From Dipteronia dyeriana (taxonomy: Eukaryota; Streptophyta; Magnoliopsida; Sapindales; Sapindaceae), in contig CM065297.1 in NCBI GenBank assembly GCA_032871835.1, positions 622,501-686,500 of the forward strand: DNA of 64,000 nt, written 5' to 3'. The first letter of the stretch is position 1. Each line of letters starts with the position of its first letter. Below the pieces are notes generated by a model. The model saw only the letters and a program-made list of their open reading frames with translations, was not told the origin of the DNA and made no database searches. The translations under genes were made by a program, and so were the position numbers. Below, one piece after another: positions 35,111-46,800 of this stretch.

Positions 35111-35623
35111 GATAATACTTTAAACTAATGATAATTATGTCACATGGAAAAGGAATATTGGGTTGTTGTTGCAAATTGAAAAGTACAAGTTCATTCTGTA
35201 TATTCCTTGACCACCAAAACTAATGAATCTACTCAGGAGCAAAGAGATGAGTATCAGTAGTGGAAGTCTTTAGTTGAGATGGCTAAATGTACGTTACATT
35301 ATGACCATCATTTCCAATGTGTTGCAACAGCAACATGAAGGAATGGAGACTGCTGTCGATATTATGATGTCTCTAGACAGAGATTCATATGGTTGGTAAA
35401 GTTGCTACTATTTAGACCTGCCAGAAGGTCAAGTTACAACAGAGGAAAAAGCAACTTGGGCCTTCTTAGAAGTAGATCAACAAAGTAACCAAGATCAAAG
35501 GGAAGTGTTTCTTTTGTGGTTAAAAGGGTTAAAGGAGTAAACTGAATAAGAATGAATTCAACTGGCATTTTGCCAATGGAGCGTTGGTGTCTACTAGTGT
35601 AGTGGGAGATATTAGAATCAATT
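35111..35623 (+). pseudogene. Copia copy 1 gag remnant
   Basis: Starts around LTNDNYVTWKRNIGLLLQ, the usual copia gag opening (short conserved W near the N-terminus), then reads in mixed frames. Compared with the minus-strand copy, about 330 bases of gag are missing between TCTCTAGA and AGAGATTCATATG (near 35375). The knuckle starts CFFCG but is cut off after GEKG-type sequence by stops. After about 40 more bases the text is already downstream of the protease active site. Confidence 0.7.
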
Positions 35624-38533
35624 TTGATTCTTAGTAGGCATTTAGATTTAATAAACGTTTATTATGTACCTCAATTCAAGAGAAATTTAATTTCAGTTTC
35701 TTGTTTAAATAAATTTGGTTATTCAGTTACTTTTAATAAAGCTTTTATTATTAGTAAGAATGACAAAATTATTTGCAAAGGAACATTGGAAAATGGATTA
35801 TTCTATTTACATGGAAATATCTCTCATTTGTTAGACACGGAATCAACAGAACCTATTCATAAAAGAGTAAAATTATCAAAAGATGAAACCTACCTATGGC
35901 ATTTGCTCTTAGGTCATATCAACCTTAATAGGATTAAAAGATTGGTATGTGACTGACCTCTAAGTGACTTAAAGGTTGATGATCTACCAACTTGTGAATC
36001 TTGTTTGGAAGCTAAAATGACCAAAAGGTCGTTTATGACCAAAGGCACAAGAGCCATCGAATGTTTAGGATTGATACACACTGATATGTGTGGACCTATG
36101 AGTATTCAAGCTAGAGGTGGATATGAGTACTTCATCACTTTCACGGATGATCACTCAAGATTTGGCTATGTGTATCTCATGAGACATAAGTCGGATGCTT
36201 TTGATATGTTCAAAGCATTTAAAGCTGAAGTAGAAAATCAGCTTGAGAAACGTATAAAAATCTTGAGGTCCGATCGTGGTGGAGAATATCTATCTGGTGA
36301 GTTTCAGCAATATCTTATTGATAATGGAATAATTTCTCAGTTTTCTGCACCAGCACACCTCAACAAAATAGGGTGGCAGAAAGGAGAAATAGAACTCTTT
36401 TGGATATGGTTGTGGTCTATGTTGAATTATTCAACGCTCCCTAGTTCTTTTTGGGGTTATGCTTTACAAACTGTCATGTATATTCTAAATGATGTACCAT
36501 CTAAGTCGGTTATTAAAACACAACATGAGTTGTGGACTGGGCAAAAGCCTAGTTTACAACACTTAAGGATATTTGGATGTCCTGTGCACGTGTTAAAAGG
36601 AAAGAAAGATAAGATGGAGTCCCGTTCAAAAACATGCATATTTGTAGGGTATCCAAAAGGAACAAAAGGATATTATTTTTATAGTCCTTCAGATCATAAA
36701 GTATTTGTTTCGACAAATGCCAAATTTCTAGAAGAGGACTATATGAACAATTTTGTGCCTAAAAGTAGAATTGGCCTAAATGAGCTTTTAGAATATACAA
36801 TTCCACAAGAGGTTTCACAACCAAGCCCAATTGTAAGTTCTGTACCAATACAAGATCAACAATCTACCATATCTCGTCGCAGTGGAAGGGTTATTAGACA
36901 ACCTCAGAGATACATCGGTCTAGGAGAATCTGTAGAGAATCTTACGGACGACGATGATCCCTATACGTACAAGGAAGCAATGGAAGATGTTGATTGTCGC
37001 CATTGGCAAAAGGCAATGCAATTCATAATTGAATCTATGTTCAAAAACAAAGTCTGGTCTCTTGTAGACTTGCCTAAAGGGATAAAACCCATCAGGTGCA
37101 AGTGGGTATACAAGAGGAAAAGAGGAATGGATGGAAAGGTGGAATCCTATAAAGCTAGATTGGTAGCTAAAGGTTATACACAGAAGGAAGGTATCGATTA
37201 TGAAGAAATCTTCTCTCCTGTGGCCATGCTTAAATCCATTAGGATACTCTTATCCATTGCGGCATCTCTAGACCTATAGATTTGGCAAATGGACATCAAG
37301 ACAGCCTTCCTTAATGGAAGTCTTGATGAAAGTATCTATATGATGCAACCAGAAGAATTCATTGAAAAGGGCCAAGAGGAAAGGGTATGCAAGTTGTAAA
37401 GATCCATATACGGATTGAAGCAAGCATCCAGATCCTGGAACATAAGGTTCGATCAAGCTATAAAAGGTTTTGGATTTATTCAAAACCTTGATGAACCTTG
37501 TGTACATAAAAGGATTAAAGGCGACAAATTGGTTTTCCTTAAACTTTACGTTGATGATATACTACTCATTGGAAATGATGTAGGTGTATTGACATAAATA
37601 AAAGAATGATTAGCAAAACAATTTGATATGATGGATTTAGGAGAAGCAAGTTAAAATCTTGGTATCCAAGTCATAAGGGATAGAAAGAATAGAACAATTG
37701 CATTATCCCAAACTTCATATATAGATAAAATCTTGTCTAGGTTTTCCATGCAAGATTCCAAGAAAGGTATGTTACCTTTCAGGCATGGAATCAAACTTTC
37801 TAAGGAACAAGTTCCTAAGAATGAGCATGAAGAGCAATTCATGAGTAGGGTTCTATATGCATCGGCAGTTGGAAGTCTCATGTATGCAATGCTCTGCACT
37901 AGACCATATATTTGTTTTGATGTATGCATAGTTAGCAGGTTTCAATCAAAACTTGGTCCTTATCACTGGACGGTTGTCAAGCATATTTTCAAGTATCTTA
38001 GGAGAACGATAGATTTTATGCTTGTATACTTTAGAGAGGATTTAATTCCCGTTGGGTATATAGATTCTGATTTTCAGTCAGATTCTGAGTCCAGGAGATC
38101 GACATCAGGATCTGTGCTTACCATTGGAGGAGGGGGAGTCATATGGAGGAGTATCAAGCAATCTTGTATTGTTGATTCCACCATGGAAGACGAGTATGTT
38201 GTCGCATGCGAGGTTGCTAAAGAGGTTGTCTGGCTCCGCCAATTCTTGATTGACTTGGAAGTGGTTCCTGATGCAAATAAGCAGATCACTATATATTGTA
38301 ACAATAGTGGAGCAGTGGCTAATTCGAAAGAACCAAGAAGTCATAAGAGAGGGAAACACATTGAACGAAAGTATCACCTTCTAAGGGAAATTGTGCATAG
38401 GGGTGACGTGACGATTACTAAGATCGCATCAGCAGAAAATCTAGCGGATCCCGTTACAAAGGCTCTTCCTCAAAAGAGTTTTGATGGGCATCTAGAGAAC
38501 ATGGGGATGAGAGATATGACACATTTGCTATAG
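35624..38533 (+). pseudogene. Copia copy 1 pol remnant: protease C-terminus, integrase, reverse transcriptase, RNase H
   Basis: One frame throughout, broken by stops at 35954, 37277, 37397 and 37595 and two more between 37600 and 37660. Order: RNLISVSCLNKFGYSV (protease tail), WHLLLGHI and CESC (integrase zinc site), IHTDMCGPM and SDRGGEY (first two Asp of DDE), [24 protein letters not shown] (polymerase site 37547-37558), RNase H with DSDFQSDSESRRSTSG and STMEDEYVVA. The region with the integrase Glu is read out of frame by a -1/+1 pair (about 36353 and 36410). In RNase H the usual CDNSGA is CNNSGA (codon 38300-38302). Catalytically dead. Confidence 0.9.
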
Positions 38534-38536
38534 AAC

Positions 38537-38547
38537 AAGTGGGAGAT
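38537..38547 (+). other. Polypurine tract of copia copy 1
   Basis: AAGTGGGAGAT, immediately before the 3' LTR (TGTTAGGG at 38548). Confidence 0.75.
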
Positions 38548-40755
38548 TGTTAGGGCTATGCTCGATAGCAAGAGTGTAATATTGTAATTAACAATCGTTT
38601 CATATGAGTAAAGTGATTTCTAGTTTAACAAATCTTATAGCATTTCTAGTTTAATTATTATAATTGTCAAAAAAATAATAATCATAAGGTCAAAAGACTA
38701 TAAGAAAAGAAGAATTGTTCATACATCTAGATATGTATGAGGTAGACACAATTCTTTAGTTAGTCTTGAATAATATTCACAACTTAAGATAGAAGGTTGG
38801 GCGTCTTTATCTTTTCAAAGTTGTAGATTCTTTTGCTAGCATTTGAGTGAGATCAAATGTGTTATGATGAGTCTAAAATCATCAAAGTGTGTTGTCTTTG
38901 GGCAAAAGAATCTAGTGCACTGGGTGCGTTGAATAGAATCACAATGAAATACTTTATCTAGAACCGTCAATAGATAAAAGTTTTTCATTTGAAGACAATC
39001 GGAGAGTCTTTCTCAATCCTGAGATAAATGATGGACTTATGGTTGCAAGTTTTATCATTTGAGCTATCAATAAGTATGATTATATAGCATAGTCTATCCT
39101 CGATAGTTTGGTGGTATTCATTTGTTAATCGATAAAAGACTTTATTTATAGATATGGACATCATGGCTCCATTTATTGAATGAGAGTAGAATACCATCAT
39201 ATGGATGTTTTGAGGTATTGGATATTAAATCTTAACGTTAAGTTTTCAATAGTGTCTATTGAAACATGGCTTCTGGACAAGTCAAAATATCCAAGTTCAA
39301 AATGTGGTCATATAAGTAAATATGGTAACTTGGAGAGCTATAGGCGGTCTATGAGCTCTTGACGATTACTGGTATCCTTCACGAGGATACACTTTCTCCA
39401 ATAAGGTTGTCTAGGGTACGAATGAGTAACATCAACTTATTCTATCTTTATTTAAGAGTTCAATTTTGGTTATTTAGTGGAATGAACTAAAATTAAATAG
39501 ATCGGACCTAAGTGAATCATTTGTTGATTGTGATTGGGTTGTGTCTATTGGAGCATAAATTTAGTTAGCCCGCCAAGATCCCTAATCCACACGAACTTGC
39601 ATGGATCACTTGATATATTCTACCGGCAATAGGGGTCCATCTAGAATTGTAATAAGGCATGTGAACTTGTTTCTTTTTGTGAGAATAGGTCTAGTTCACA
39701 TGTGGACTTTTTTATTAAGGTCCAATGGATTTAATAAAATGAGAATGATGATATATGGCCTTTATACTAGGTATGGGTGGCAAAGGCTATGGATAATAGC
39801 TTTAATATATTATTTTTATTTTATTATTATTTAATTAAATGGAAATTAATTAATTTGTTGATTAATTAATTATATAATTAAAAGTCAAAATCTTTTCCTA
39901 TTAGGAGATGGTCTCCTAAAACTATACTATTGTTGATATTATAGTTAATGTTAAAAACTATATTTGATAAGTAGATAAATAAAAGGAGTTATTTATCTAA
40001 TCAAATTAGGAAGTCTTTAATATGGTTACAAACACACTACTGAGTAGGATTAGGAGTCTTGGTGTAGGAAAGAATTCTTTTTAGAAACGGATTCTTGGTC
40101 ACCAAGCAAAACTACTTAGTGGTAGAATTCTTATTTGAAAATGATTCATGACCACCAAGTTTATCTACCTAAGGATATTATTCTTGTTTATCAAGTAATC
40201 CTTCTTAGGAAAGATTGAACTCTCCTAACCTATATAAAAGACCAAAATTTCGTCCAACATAATATAGTTATAGGAGTAGTTAGTTTTCTTTCTAGATAAG
40301 GATTCTAACCACCAAATAAATCCAGATAAGGAAAGGATTCTTACCAACCAAGTGAATCCTTTTTAGGAAAGGATTTATGAACCTATATTTATGTGTGAAT
40401 AATTTCGGTCATGACTAGGGCATTAGAGATGAATTTCGGCCAAGCTTATTTTTCTAAAAGAAAGTTTTGGACATCATAGGAATTTTGAGGGAGAAAAATC
40501 TGATTTTACTCTAGACAAAATTCAATCATCTCTAAGCAATAGTGTGTGAATTCGGCCAAGTGAAGAAAAAAGGGGAACATTTTTGTATTCGATAGTATAC
40601 TATTATCCTTTACATCAAAAGGGTTTTGTGTACAGCATCGAATCAAGGTTCACGCGAGTTACAATCAAATTGATTGATAATTCACAAGTGACCGGACGTT
40701 CTTGGATTTTTCTCTTGGAGTATATTTGTAACTGACAAAGAAAAGATATTTGCTT
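38548..40755 (+). repeat. 3' LTR of copia copy 1, truncated
   Basis: Collinear with 31287-33481 of the 5' LTR up to AAAAGATATTTGCT, then unrelated DNA. The last ~240 bases, including the TCCTACA end, are missing, so the element was cut by a deletion after insertion. Confidence 0.85.
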
Positions 40756-40924
40756 AGTATCTTTGATTGACTCTGGGTGTTGATGTTGACAAATCGATTC
40801 CCTATGGATTTGCCGAGTCATAGTTGTTCGAATGATGGTTGGGTTGACATAAGGAATTGCTAAGTGTTATGGATCGAAACCCTGATGGATGACTTCGTTA
40901 GACGTGGTTGACTAAGAGTTAAAT
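40756..40924. other. Short unassigned flank
   Basis: 169 bases of mixed composition between the truncated LTR and the inverted-repeat transposon. No repeat or domain recognised; possibly original chromosomal DNA. Confidence 0.3.
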
Positions 40925-42711
40925 TTATCATTTTAGTCCCTAAGTATTGGTGAAGGTTCAACTGTTTAAGCGTGTTGGTTTTTTTAAGACCCTTGGTCCC
41001 TCACTTTTTTTAAATACATCAATTTGGTCCCTTTAACCCTAATTTTAACGGTCAATGTTATTATAAATATAAATTGACCATTTTACCCCTTATAATTAAT
41101 TATTAATTAAAAACTAATTATTAAAAAAATAAAAAAAAAATGAAAAGAAAATTATACAATTTAAATTTAGTTTTAAAATAAAAAAAGAACAATATTAGTG
41201 AAGAAAAAATTCATCATCAGCACCTTCAAACCTAGAAATCCATAAACCAAAAATCATAATCTAAATCGCAAACGAAACCAAAACAAAAACAAAAAAAATC
41301 ACAGCTCATCAGTGTCTCCATCATATTCTCCATACCCTGCTTCACTAAAACCCCTGAATTACTCTCATTGCTCTATTTCTTTGACAATGAAGATGTGTAA
41401 TTGGATTTCAATCCCTTCTCTGCTCCATTTTTCAGTCGATGGTGAAGCAGATGGTTTGAATTGAAAATAACAATGTAACACAATGTAACAATCAACAATG
41501 TAACATACACCAACACTGATCCAGTGGACCATAGACAAGTACATTCGTGTAATGAAAAGCAATCAATAGTCAAACTATTTATCACAACAAACACCACCAC
41601 CAAACGGTCCAATCTAATTTAGCAGAACTAACAAGAAATTAGATAAAATAAAAAAATATTGTTTTCTGCCTTTGTAATCTCCACATTGGGAAATTTCTCC
41701 CTAAACTTCTCGGCAACCTCCTTCCCCAGCGACGCTCCGCCACAGCTGAGCAACTGAAGCGAGTTGAGATCGTACTTTTAAGTCAACTCTGATTTTACAA
41801 AGGCCACGATTACCGGCGGTGAGACCGGTAATCGATAGAGAACCAGTTGGATGGAGACTAGTCTCTAGATGGAGGCCGCTGGTTTGGCGGAAGGTGGAGA
41901 TATCTATGATCGGGTTGAGAGGTTGAGGTGGGTTCTTCGATTGGAGAGGGTTTGGTAGGGATAAGAGGTTGCGATGGTGAGCTGGGTTGGGTATGGAGAA
42001 GAAGTCGAAGTCGAAGAGCTTCTCTGGGTATTGGTGTTGGGGTATGGAGAAGAAGTCGAAGAGCTAGGTTGGGTCGTTGAAGGAAGTGGAAAAAGAAGAA
42101 CTGATTTGTGAAAGTGATGGGTATGGGTATGAGATGTGATAGAAATGGAGTGGGCAGATTTGTTTGGTTTTTTTTGTTTTCGTGAGATCGTAGTGCGAAG
42201 ACAATTGAGTTAGGATTGCGATGATATTTTCTTTTTCAATTTTAATTTTTTTTTATTACACTGTTGTTGCTTGGAGATTAATGACAGATTTTGGTTGATA
42301 TTGAATATGAATTTGATGTAACTGTGTACCGGTGGTGATTTTGATTCATTTTAAGTTTTAGGTTTTGATCAATATTGATTTTTAATTTTTAATTTCTGAT
42401 TGTTTTTTAAAAATAAATCTAAATTTATTTATAATAAAATATTAAAATTAATATTTCTATTTATATACAATTAAAAAAATATAATTGTAAAATATATATT
42501 TGATTTATTTCTAATTTTGTTACACATGTTATGTTTTTGGTTTAAAAATAAAATTACCCCTACAACCATTAAGTTTGACTGACTGTTGACCAACAGATGG
42601 ACCGAATTGATTTACTTATAAAACGTGAGAGACCTAGGGTCTTAAAAAAACAAACACACTTAAAAAGTTGAGCTTTCACCAATACTTAGGAATTAAAATT
42701 ATAATACCACG
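40925..42711. mobile_element. Inverted-repeat DNA transposon carrying gene-derived DNA (Pack-type), 1.8 kb
   Basis: The left end (about 40925-41040) and the reverse complement of the right end (about 42590-42711) match over roughly 110 bases: ATTTTAGTCCCTAAGTATTGGTGAA against ATTTTAATTCCTAAGTATTGGTGAA-type sequence, then GTGTT-GTTTTTTTAAGACCC. The element carries no transposase. Its interior has AT-rich flanks around a GC-richer core (41690-42130) that includes a coding-gene fragment. Long terminal repeats plus captured host DNA resemble Pack-MULEs. A target duplication could not be resolved, so the superfamily is uncertain. Confidence 0.65.
41670..41850 (-). pseudogene. Captured fragment of a 4-coumarate:CoA ligase-like (adenylate-forming) gene
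   Basis: The minus strand reads LPVSPPVIVAFVKSELT, a stop, then [20 protein letters not shown] and [14 protein letters not shown]. This is the stretch of 4CL-like/acyl-CoA synthetase enzymes just before the GYGMTE motif (family consensus P-P-A…KYDLSSL…G-AP-GKE…FP). About 55 codons survive in one frame with a single stop. The fragment ends before GYGMTE, consistent with partial capture. It lies inside the inverted-repeat transposon at 40925-42711, so it is a passenger rather than a resident gene. Which 4CL-like clade it comes from needs alignment. Confidence 0.75.
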
Positions 42712-43225
42712 TTATAAAATCAAATTCTCATTGACCACGTGTTTAATGGTATGACGTTGGGCCCACGTTTTGCTTTGTTTGGATTACCTGGGCCTATTGT
42801 TTAAATGGGCCTTCATTGGGCGATGGTTTGTCTCTTTTAAATTTTAAGCTAATAAGATTGTTATTTAGTCCTACGTATTTAGGACCACTTCAATGATTGG
42901 TTAATATTTACCCTTATACATGTTGCTACATAAATGCATTAAACATGTGGAGTGCGTCATGTTGCATCATGTTGCAGATCCAAAAGATCAAACTAATTTA
43001 TTGCCATGCAACCTCGACTTTCTACTATTGAGGTAATATATTCGTTATTTTTGGCCTATTATTCCTTATATATGTGTCTTTTATTTATATTTGTATATGC
43101 CACCTATGCACCACGTGTGGTGGTCATTTTGTCATTTGACGAGTTTTGTTTGTTGTGGACCTATGTAGCAAACCTGCTCATATACTTGTGGAGCTCCACT
43201 ACAACAGCTCCGCGCCTAGACGGCT
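42712..43225. other. Unassigned DNA with clustered TGGGC motifs
   Basis: The only stretch here that does not look like repeat DNA. Between about 42758 and 42825 it has TTGGGCCCA, CTGGGCCT, ATGGGCCTT and TTGGGCG: four TGGGC(C) words resembling plant site II promoter elements. An ATG at 43006 opens MQPRLSTIE followed by GAGGTAATAT, a possible splice donor, but no recognisable protein follows. It is interrupted at 43226 by a solo LTR. Confidence 0.35.
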
Positions 43226-45604
43226 TGTAGGAAAAACACGTTGCGGAAGCAAAATAAATTGTTGGTATATTTAAAAAAAATTCCTTTAAAAGAGAGAACC
43301 TTAACCCTTAATTAATTAACATATAATAAAAGGTATCGTACCTTTTTCACGTGATGATTGATGTTGCATCGAATTGAAACCGTAAGATCTTCCAATCCAA
43401 TCACGAACGTGAATCATCTAGGAGTGTGAGCTCATTTTCTTTGAATTGTGTACCTAAGGATGGAAAACAAAAATCTTTTCTTTTTGTTAATCACAATAAC
43501 CCTCCTAGAGAAAAAATAAAGAACGTTTAGTCACTTGTGAATTCTCAATCTTTTGATCAAAACATACGTAAACCTGATTCGATGTTGTGCAGAAAGCTTT
43601 TGGATATAAAAAACTACTAGTGCACTATCGAAAACAAAATGCTCCTCTCTTCTTCTTCTCTTGACCGAATTCTCACAGTCCTTTTCTTTGAGTTGAATGT
43701 TTTTATTAGGCAAATAAAGCAAAAAAAAAAAAAAAAACTTTCTCTCCAAAACAATAGTCTTGGCAGAATTCCCTTGATAGGTATATATAGGTGGCCGAAT
43801 ATTCTTATACATGGAGGATTTGTGTTTCACCAAAACTTCATTCAACTTTAGAATTCAACCCTATTCCAACTATATCAAAAACTTTCTAATTTTACCAATC
43901 GTCAATTAGAGTTTTGATAGATATCAAAAAACTTCATAATTTGATTAGATAAATAAATTCCTTTTATTTATCTACTTATCAATTAAAGTCTTTGATACTT
44001 ATCATACTACCACCAATAGTATGACACTAAGAGACCTTCTCCTAGTAAGAAAAAGATTTTAACTTTTAATTAAATAATTAATTAATAAATTACATAATTA
44101 ATTTCCATTTAATTAAGTAATAAAATAAAATACTATTTTAGTCTAATAATTTTAGCCTTGCAACCCAAGCCTAATGTATGGACAATATATTGTTTTTCAA
44201 TTTTATTAAATCCATTGGACTTTAATAAAATGTCCACATGTGAACAAGACCCATTCTTACTATAAAAGAAACAAGTCCACATGCTTTAATTTAATACATT
44301 AATATAATTTAACAGCCCATTTAATTAAAATGTGCAAATTACATTCTTACGTATTAATAGAATGCTAATCGTACCCCATTACTGCCGCCCAAGGATTCCC
44401 ACATCCTTGGCCGCCCATTCCAGGTATTTGAAGAGTTACCGCATGTCTTGATCACACATGACCACACCTCTCCTAAAGTTTTTGGTTTCTGAAATCCAAA
44501 AACAATTCAAGATAGACCCATAAATTAGTCGGGTAGAATATATCAAGTGATCTATACAAGTTCGTCTGGAATAGGGACCTTGACGTGCTATCTAAATTTA
44601 AACATCAATAGACTTAACGTAATCACAATCTACAAACGATTAACTTAGGTTCGATCTTTAAATTTAGCTCATTCAACTAAAGAACTAAAATTGAACTCTT
44701 AAATGAAGATAGAATAAGTACATCTTTATCATTCGTACCCTATACAACCTAATTTGAGACAATGTATCCTCATAAAAAATATCAGTAATTGCCAATAGCT
44801 TATAGACCGCCTAAAGCTCTCCTAGTTACCACATTTACTCATATGACCATATTTTGAACTTTGATGTTTTGACTTGTCCAGAAGCCATATTTCAATAGAC
44901 ACTATCGAAAACTTAAGGTTAAGATTTTGTATCCAATTCCTCAAAATATCCATATGATGATATTATACTCACATTAAATCAGTGGAGCAACAATGTCCAT
45001 TTATGTAAATGAAGTCCTCTATCGATTAGCAAAATTTTTACCACCAAACCATCGGGGATAAACTATTCTAGATAATCGTACTCATTGGCAGCTCAAATGA
45101 TAATATTTGTAACCATAACTCCATCATTTATCTCAGTATTGAGATAGACTCTCCGATTGTCCTTAAATGAAAACTTTTATCCACTAACAGTTCTGAATAA
45201 AGTATTTCACTGTGATCCTATTCAATGCACCTAATGCACTAGATTCTTTTGCCCAAATACACTACACTTTCACGATTTTATACTCCACATAACACATTTG
45301 ATCCCACTCGAATTCTATCAAAGGAATCTATAACTTTAACAAGATAAAGACGCCCATCCTTTATCTTAAGTTATGAATATTGTTCAAGTCTACCTAAGGA
45401 ATTGTGTCTACCTCACACATATCCAACTGTACGACGATTTCTTCTTTTCTCATAGTCTTTTGACCTTATGATTATTTATGTTTGACAATTATAATAATTA
45501 AAATATAAATGCTTTAAGATATGTTAAACTAGAAATCACGTTATTAATATGAAAAAATTGTCAAATACATTATTACACTCTTGATGTTGAGCATAATCCT
45601 AACA
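43226..45604 (-). mobile_element. Solo LTR of the main copia family, 2.38 kb
   Basis: The plus-strand edges TGTAGGAAAAA and CATAATCCTAACA are the reverse complement of the family LTR ends. Full length, no internal region on either side. Flanks CGGCT (43221-43225) and TGGCT (45605-45609) form a target duplication with one mismatch. It arose by recombination between the two LTRs of one insertion. Contains A/T homopolymer runs (43722-43738) and the ~35-bp repeat region on the minus strand. Confidence 0.85.
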
Positions 45605-46800
45605 TGGCTCCTCTATATCAGATCTGCTCTGGTACATCTAGAGCTCTTATTCAGTAGAGATGCATTTTTCCTACTTCCTAATAGAGTACTTGCTTCATTG
45701 CCAATAGATCTTCTATCTAGCAGATCAACTGGATTTGCACCTATTCTTACGAATCCCCTAATGTCACTGGATCCACTCTTTCAAAGCTCCTAGGTAGCAG
45801 GTCAACATGTGTACCCAATAAGCCAACTCAACTGTGTGATTGTAGGAGCAACATGACTGGTAGAAGACCAATGGCTCCTCACTTTTTATACCGAGCCATT
45901 CAATGCCCAAGCGAGCCACTGCGAATCCTATCCATTCGATGGGGGTCAAGAGCCTCATTTCAATTGTTAGGAACTTTATGAGCCCAAGCATGCCTCTAGA
46001 CCAGTATCATACCGGTAGCTCATTTTCGCTTATACCATGCCATTTTAATGACATAGTGAGCCACCAAAGTATTGACCCATTACATAGTGAGCCACCAAAG
46101 TCTTGACCCATTCGAGGAGAGCCTAGAGGCTTCCCATATTTACTGAGGCCTCCTACATGCCTAAGTTAGCCACTAAAACAGCTACACTACTGCAAGGCCA
46201 GTGGTTGATCACTTATTGTATCGGGCCATCCACCGTCCAAGTGAGCCACTGCGGTTCTAATTCTTTGCAAAAGGGTCCAAAGCCTCATTTCATTTACTAG
46301 GGACTTCTAGGATCCCAAGCATGCCTCTGGATCAACATCATGCCAATGGCTCCTCTTTTCTTGTATCAGGCAATTCAATGCCCAAGCAAGCCACCAAAGC
46401 CCCAATTCGTTCGAGGAGAGCCCAGAGGCTTCCCACATTTGATAAGGTCTCCTACATGCCTAAGCAAGCCTCTAGAGCAGCAGCACCGTGCACCGAAATC
46501 CCAATCCGTTCTAATAGAGCCCAGAGGCTTTCGACATGTTATTATGGCCTTTTACATGCCTAAGCAAGCCTTTGGAGCAGGAGCAATGCTGCAAGACCAT
46601 TGGTTCCTTACCTATTATATTAGGCCAACTCAACACCTAGTGAACTACCGAGGTCACGGTTCGTTCAAGCAGAGTCCCAAGCTTCATTATGATTGTTGAA
46701 GAGACTTATTTACTCTAAGCATGCCTCTAAACTAGTTACATCACTTGTGGACTAGAAGCTCACCATTCTTTATAGTACTTTTGTGAAAGAGGTGGCAACC
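45605..46800. repeat. Diverged tandem array, period about 165 bp
   Basis: Recurring words CAAGCATGCCTCT, AGCCACCAAAG, GAGGAGAGCCCAGAGGCTTCC and CAATGGCTCCTC. The anchor CATGCCT occurs at about 45989, 46156, 46320, 46455, 46556 and 46720, giving spacings of 167, 164, 135, 101 and 164; two middle units are shortened. GC-richer than its surroundings. Open frames at 46321-46563 and 46340-46699 are by-products of the repeat. Possibly internal minisatellite of a large gypsy element. Confidence 0.75.

Larger units (their letters stand above)
31287..40755 (+). mobile_element. Ty1/copia retrotransposon, main family of the window, copy 1
   Basis: 5' LTR, PBS, 1.4-kb leader, broken gag-pol, PPT and a 3' LTR lacking its last ~240 bases. 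It is inserted into the SIRE-type reverse transcriptase. The LTRs look 92-93% identical over their first 150 bases by eye. No right target duplication remains because the 3' end is lost at about 40755. Related sequences: LTR fragment 18153-19287, solo LTR 43226-45604, minus-strand copy 53982-62984. Confidence 0.9.

Noticed and set aside
38074..38377. Two antisense frames (76 and 90 codons) over the copia RNase H region
   Set aside because: Shadows of the RNase H coding strand.
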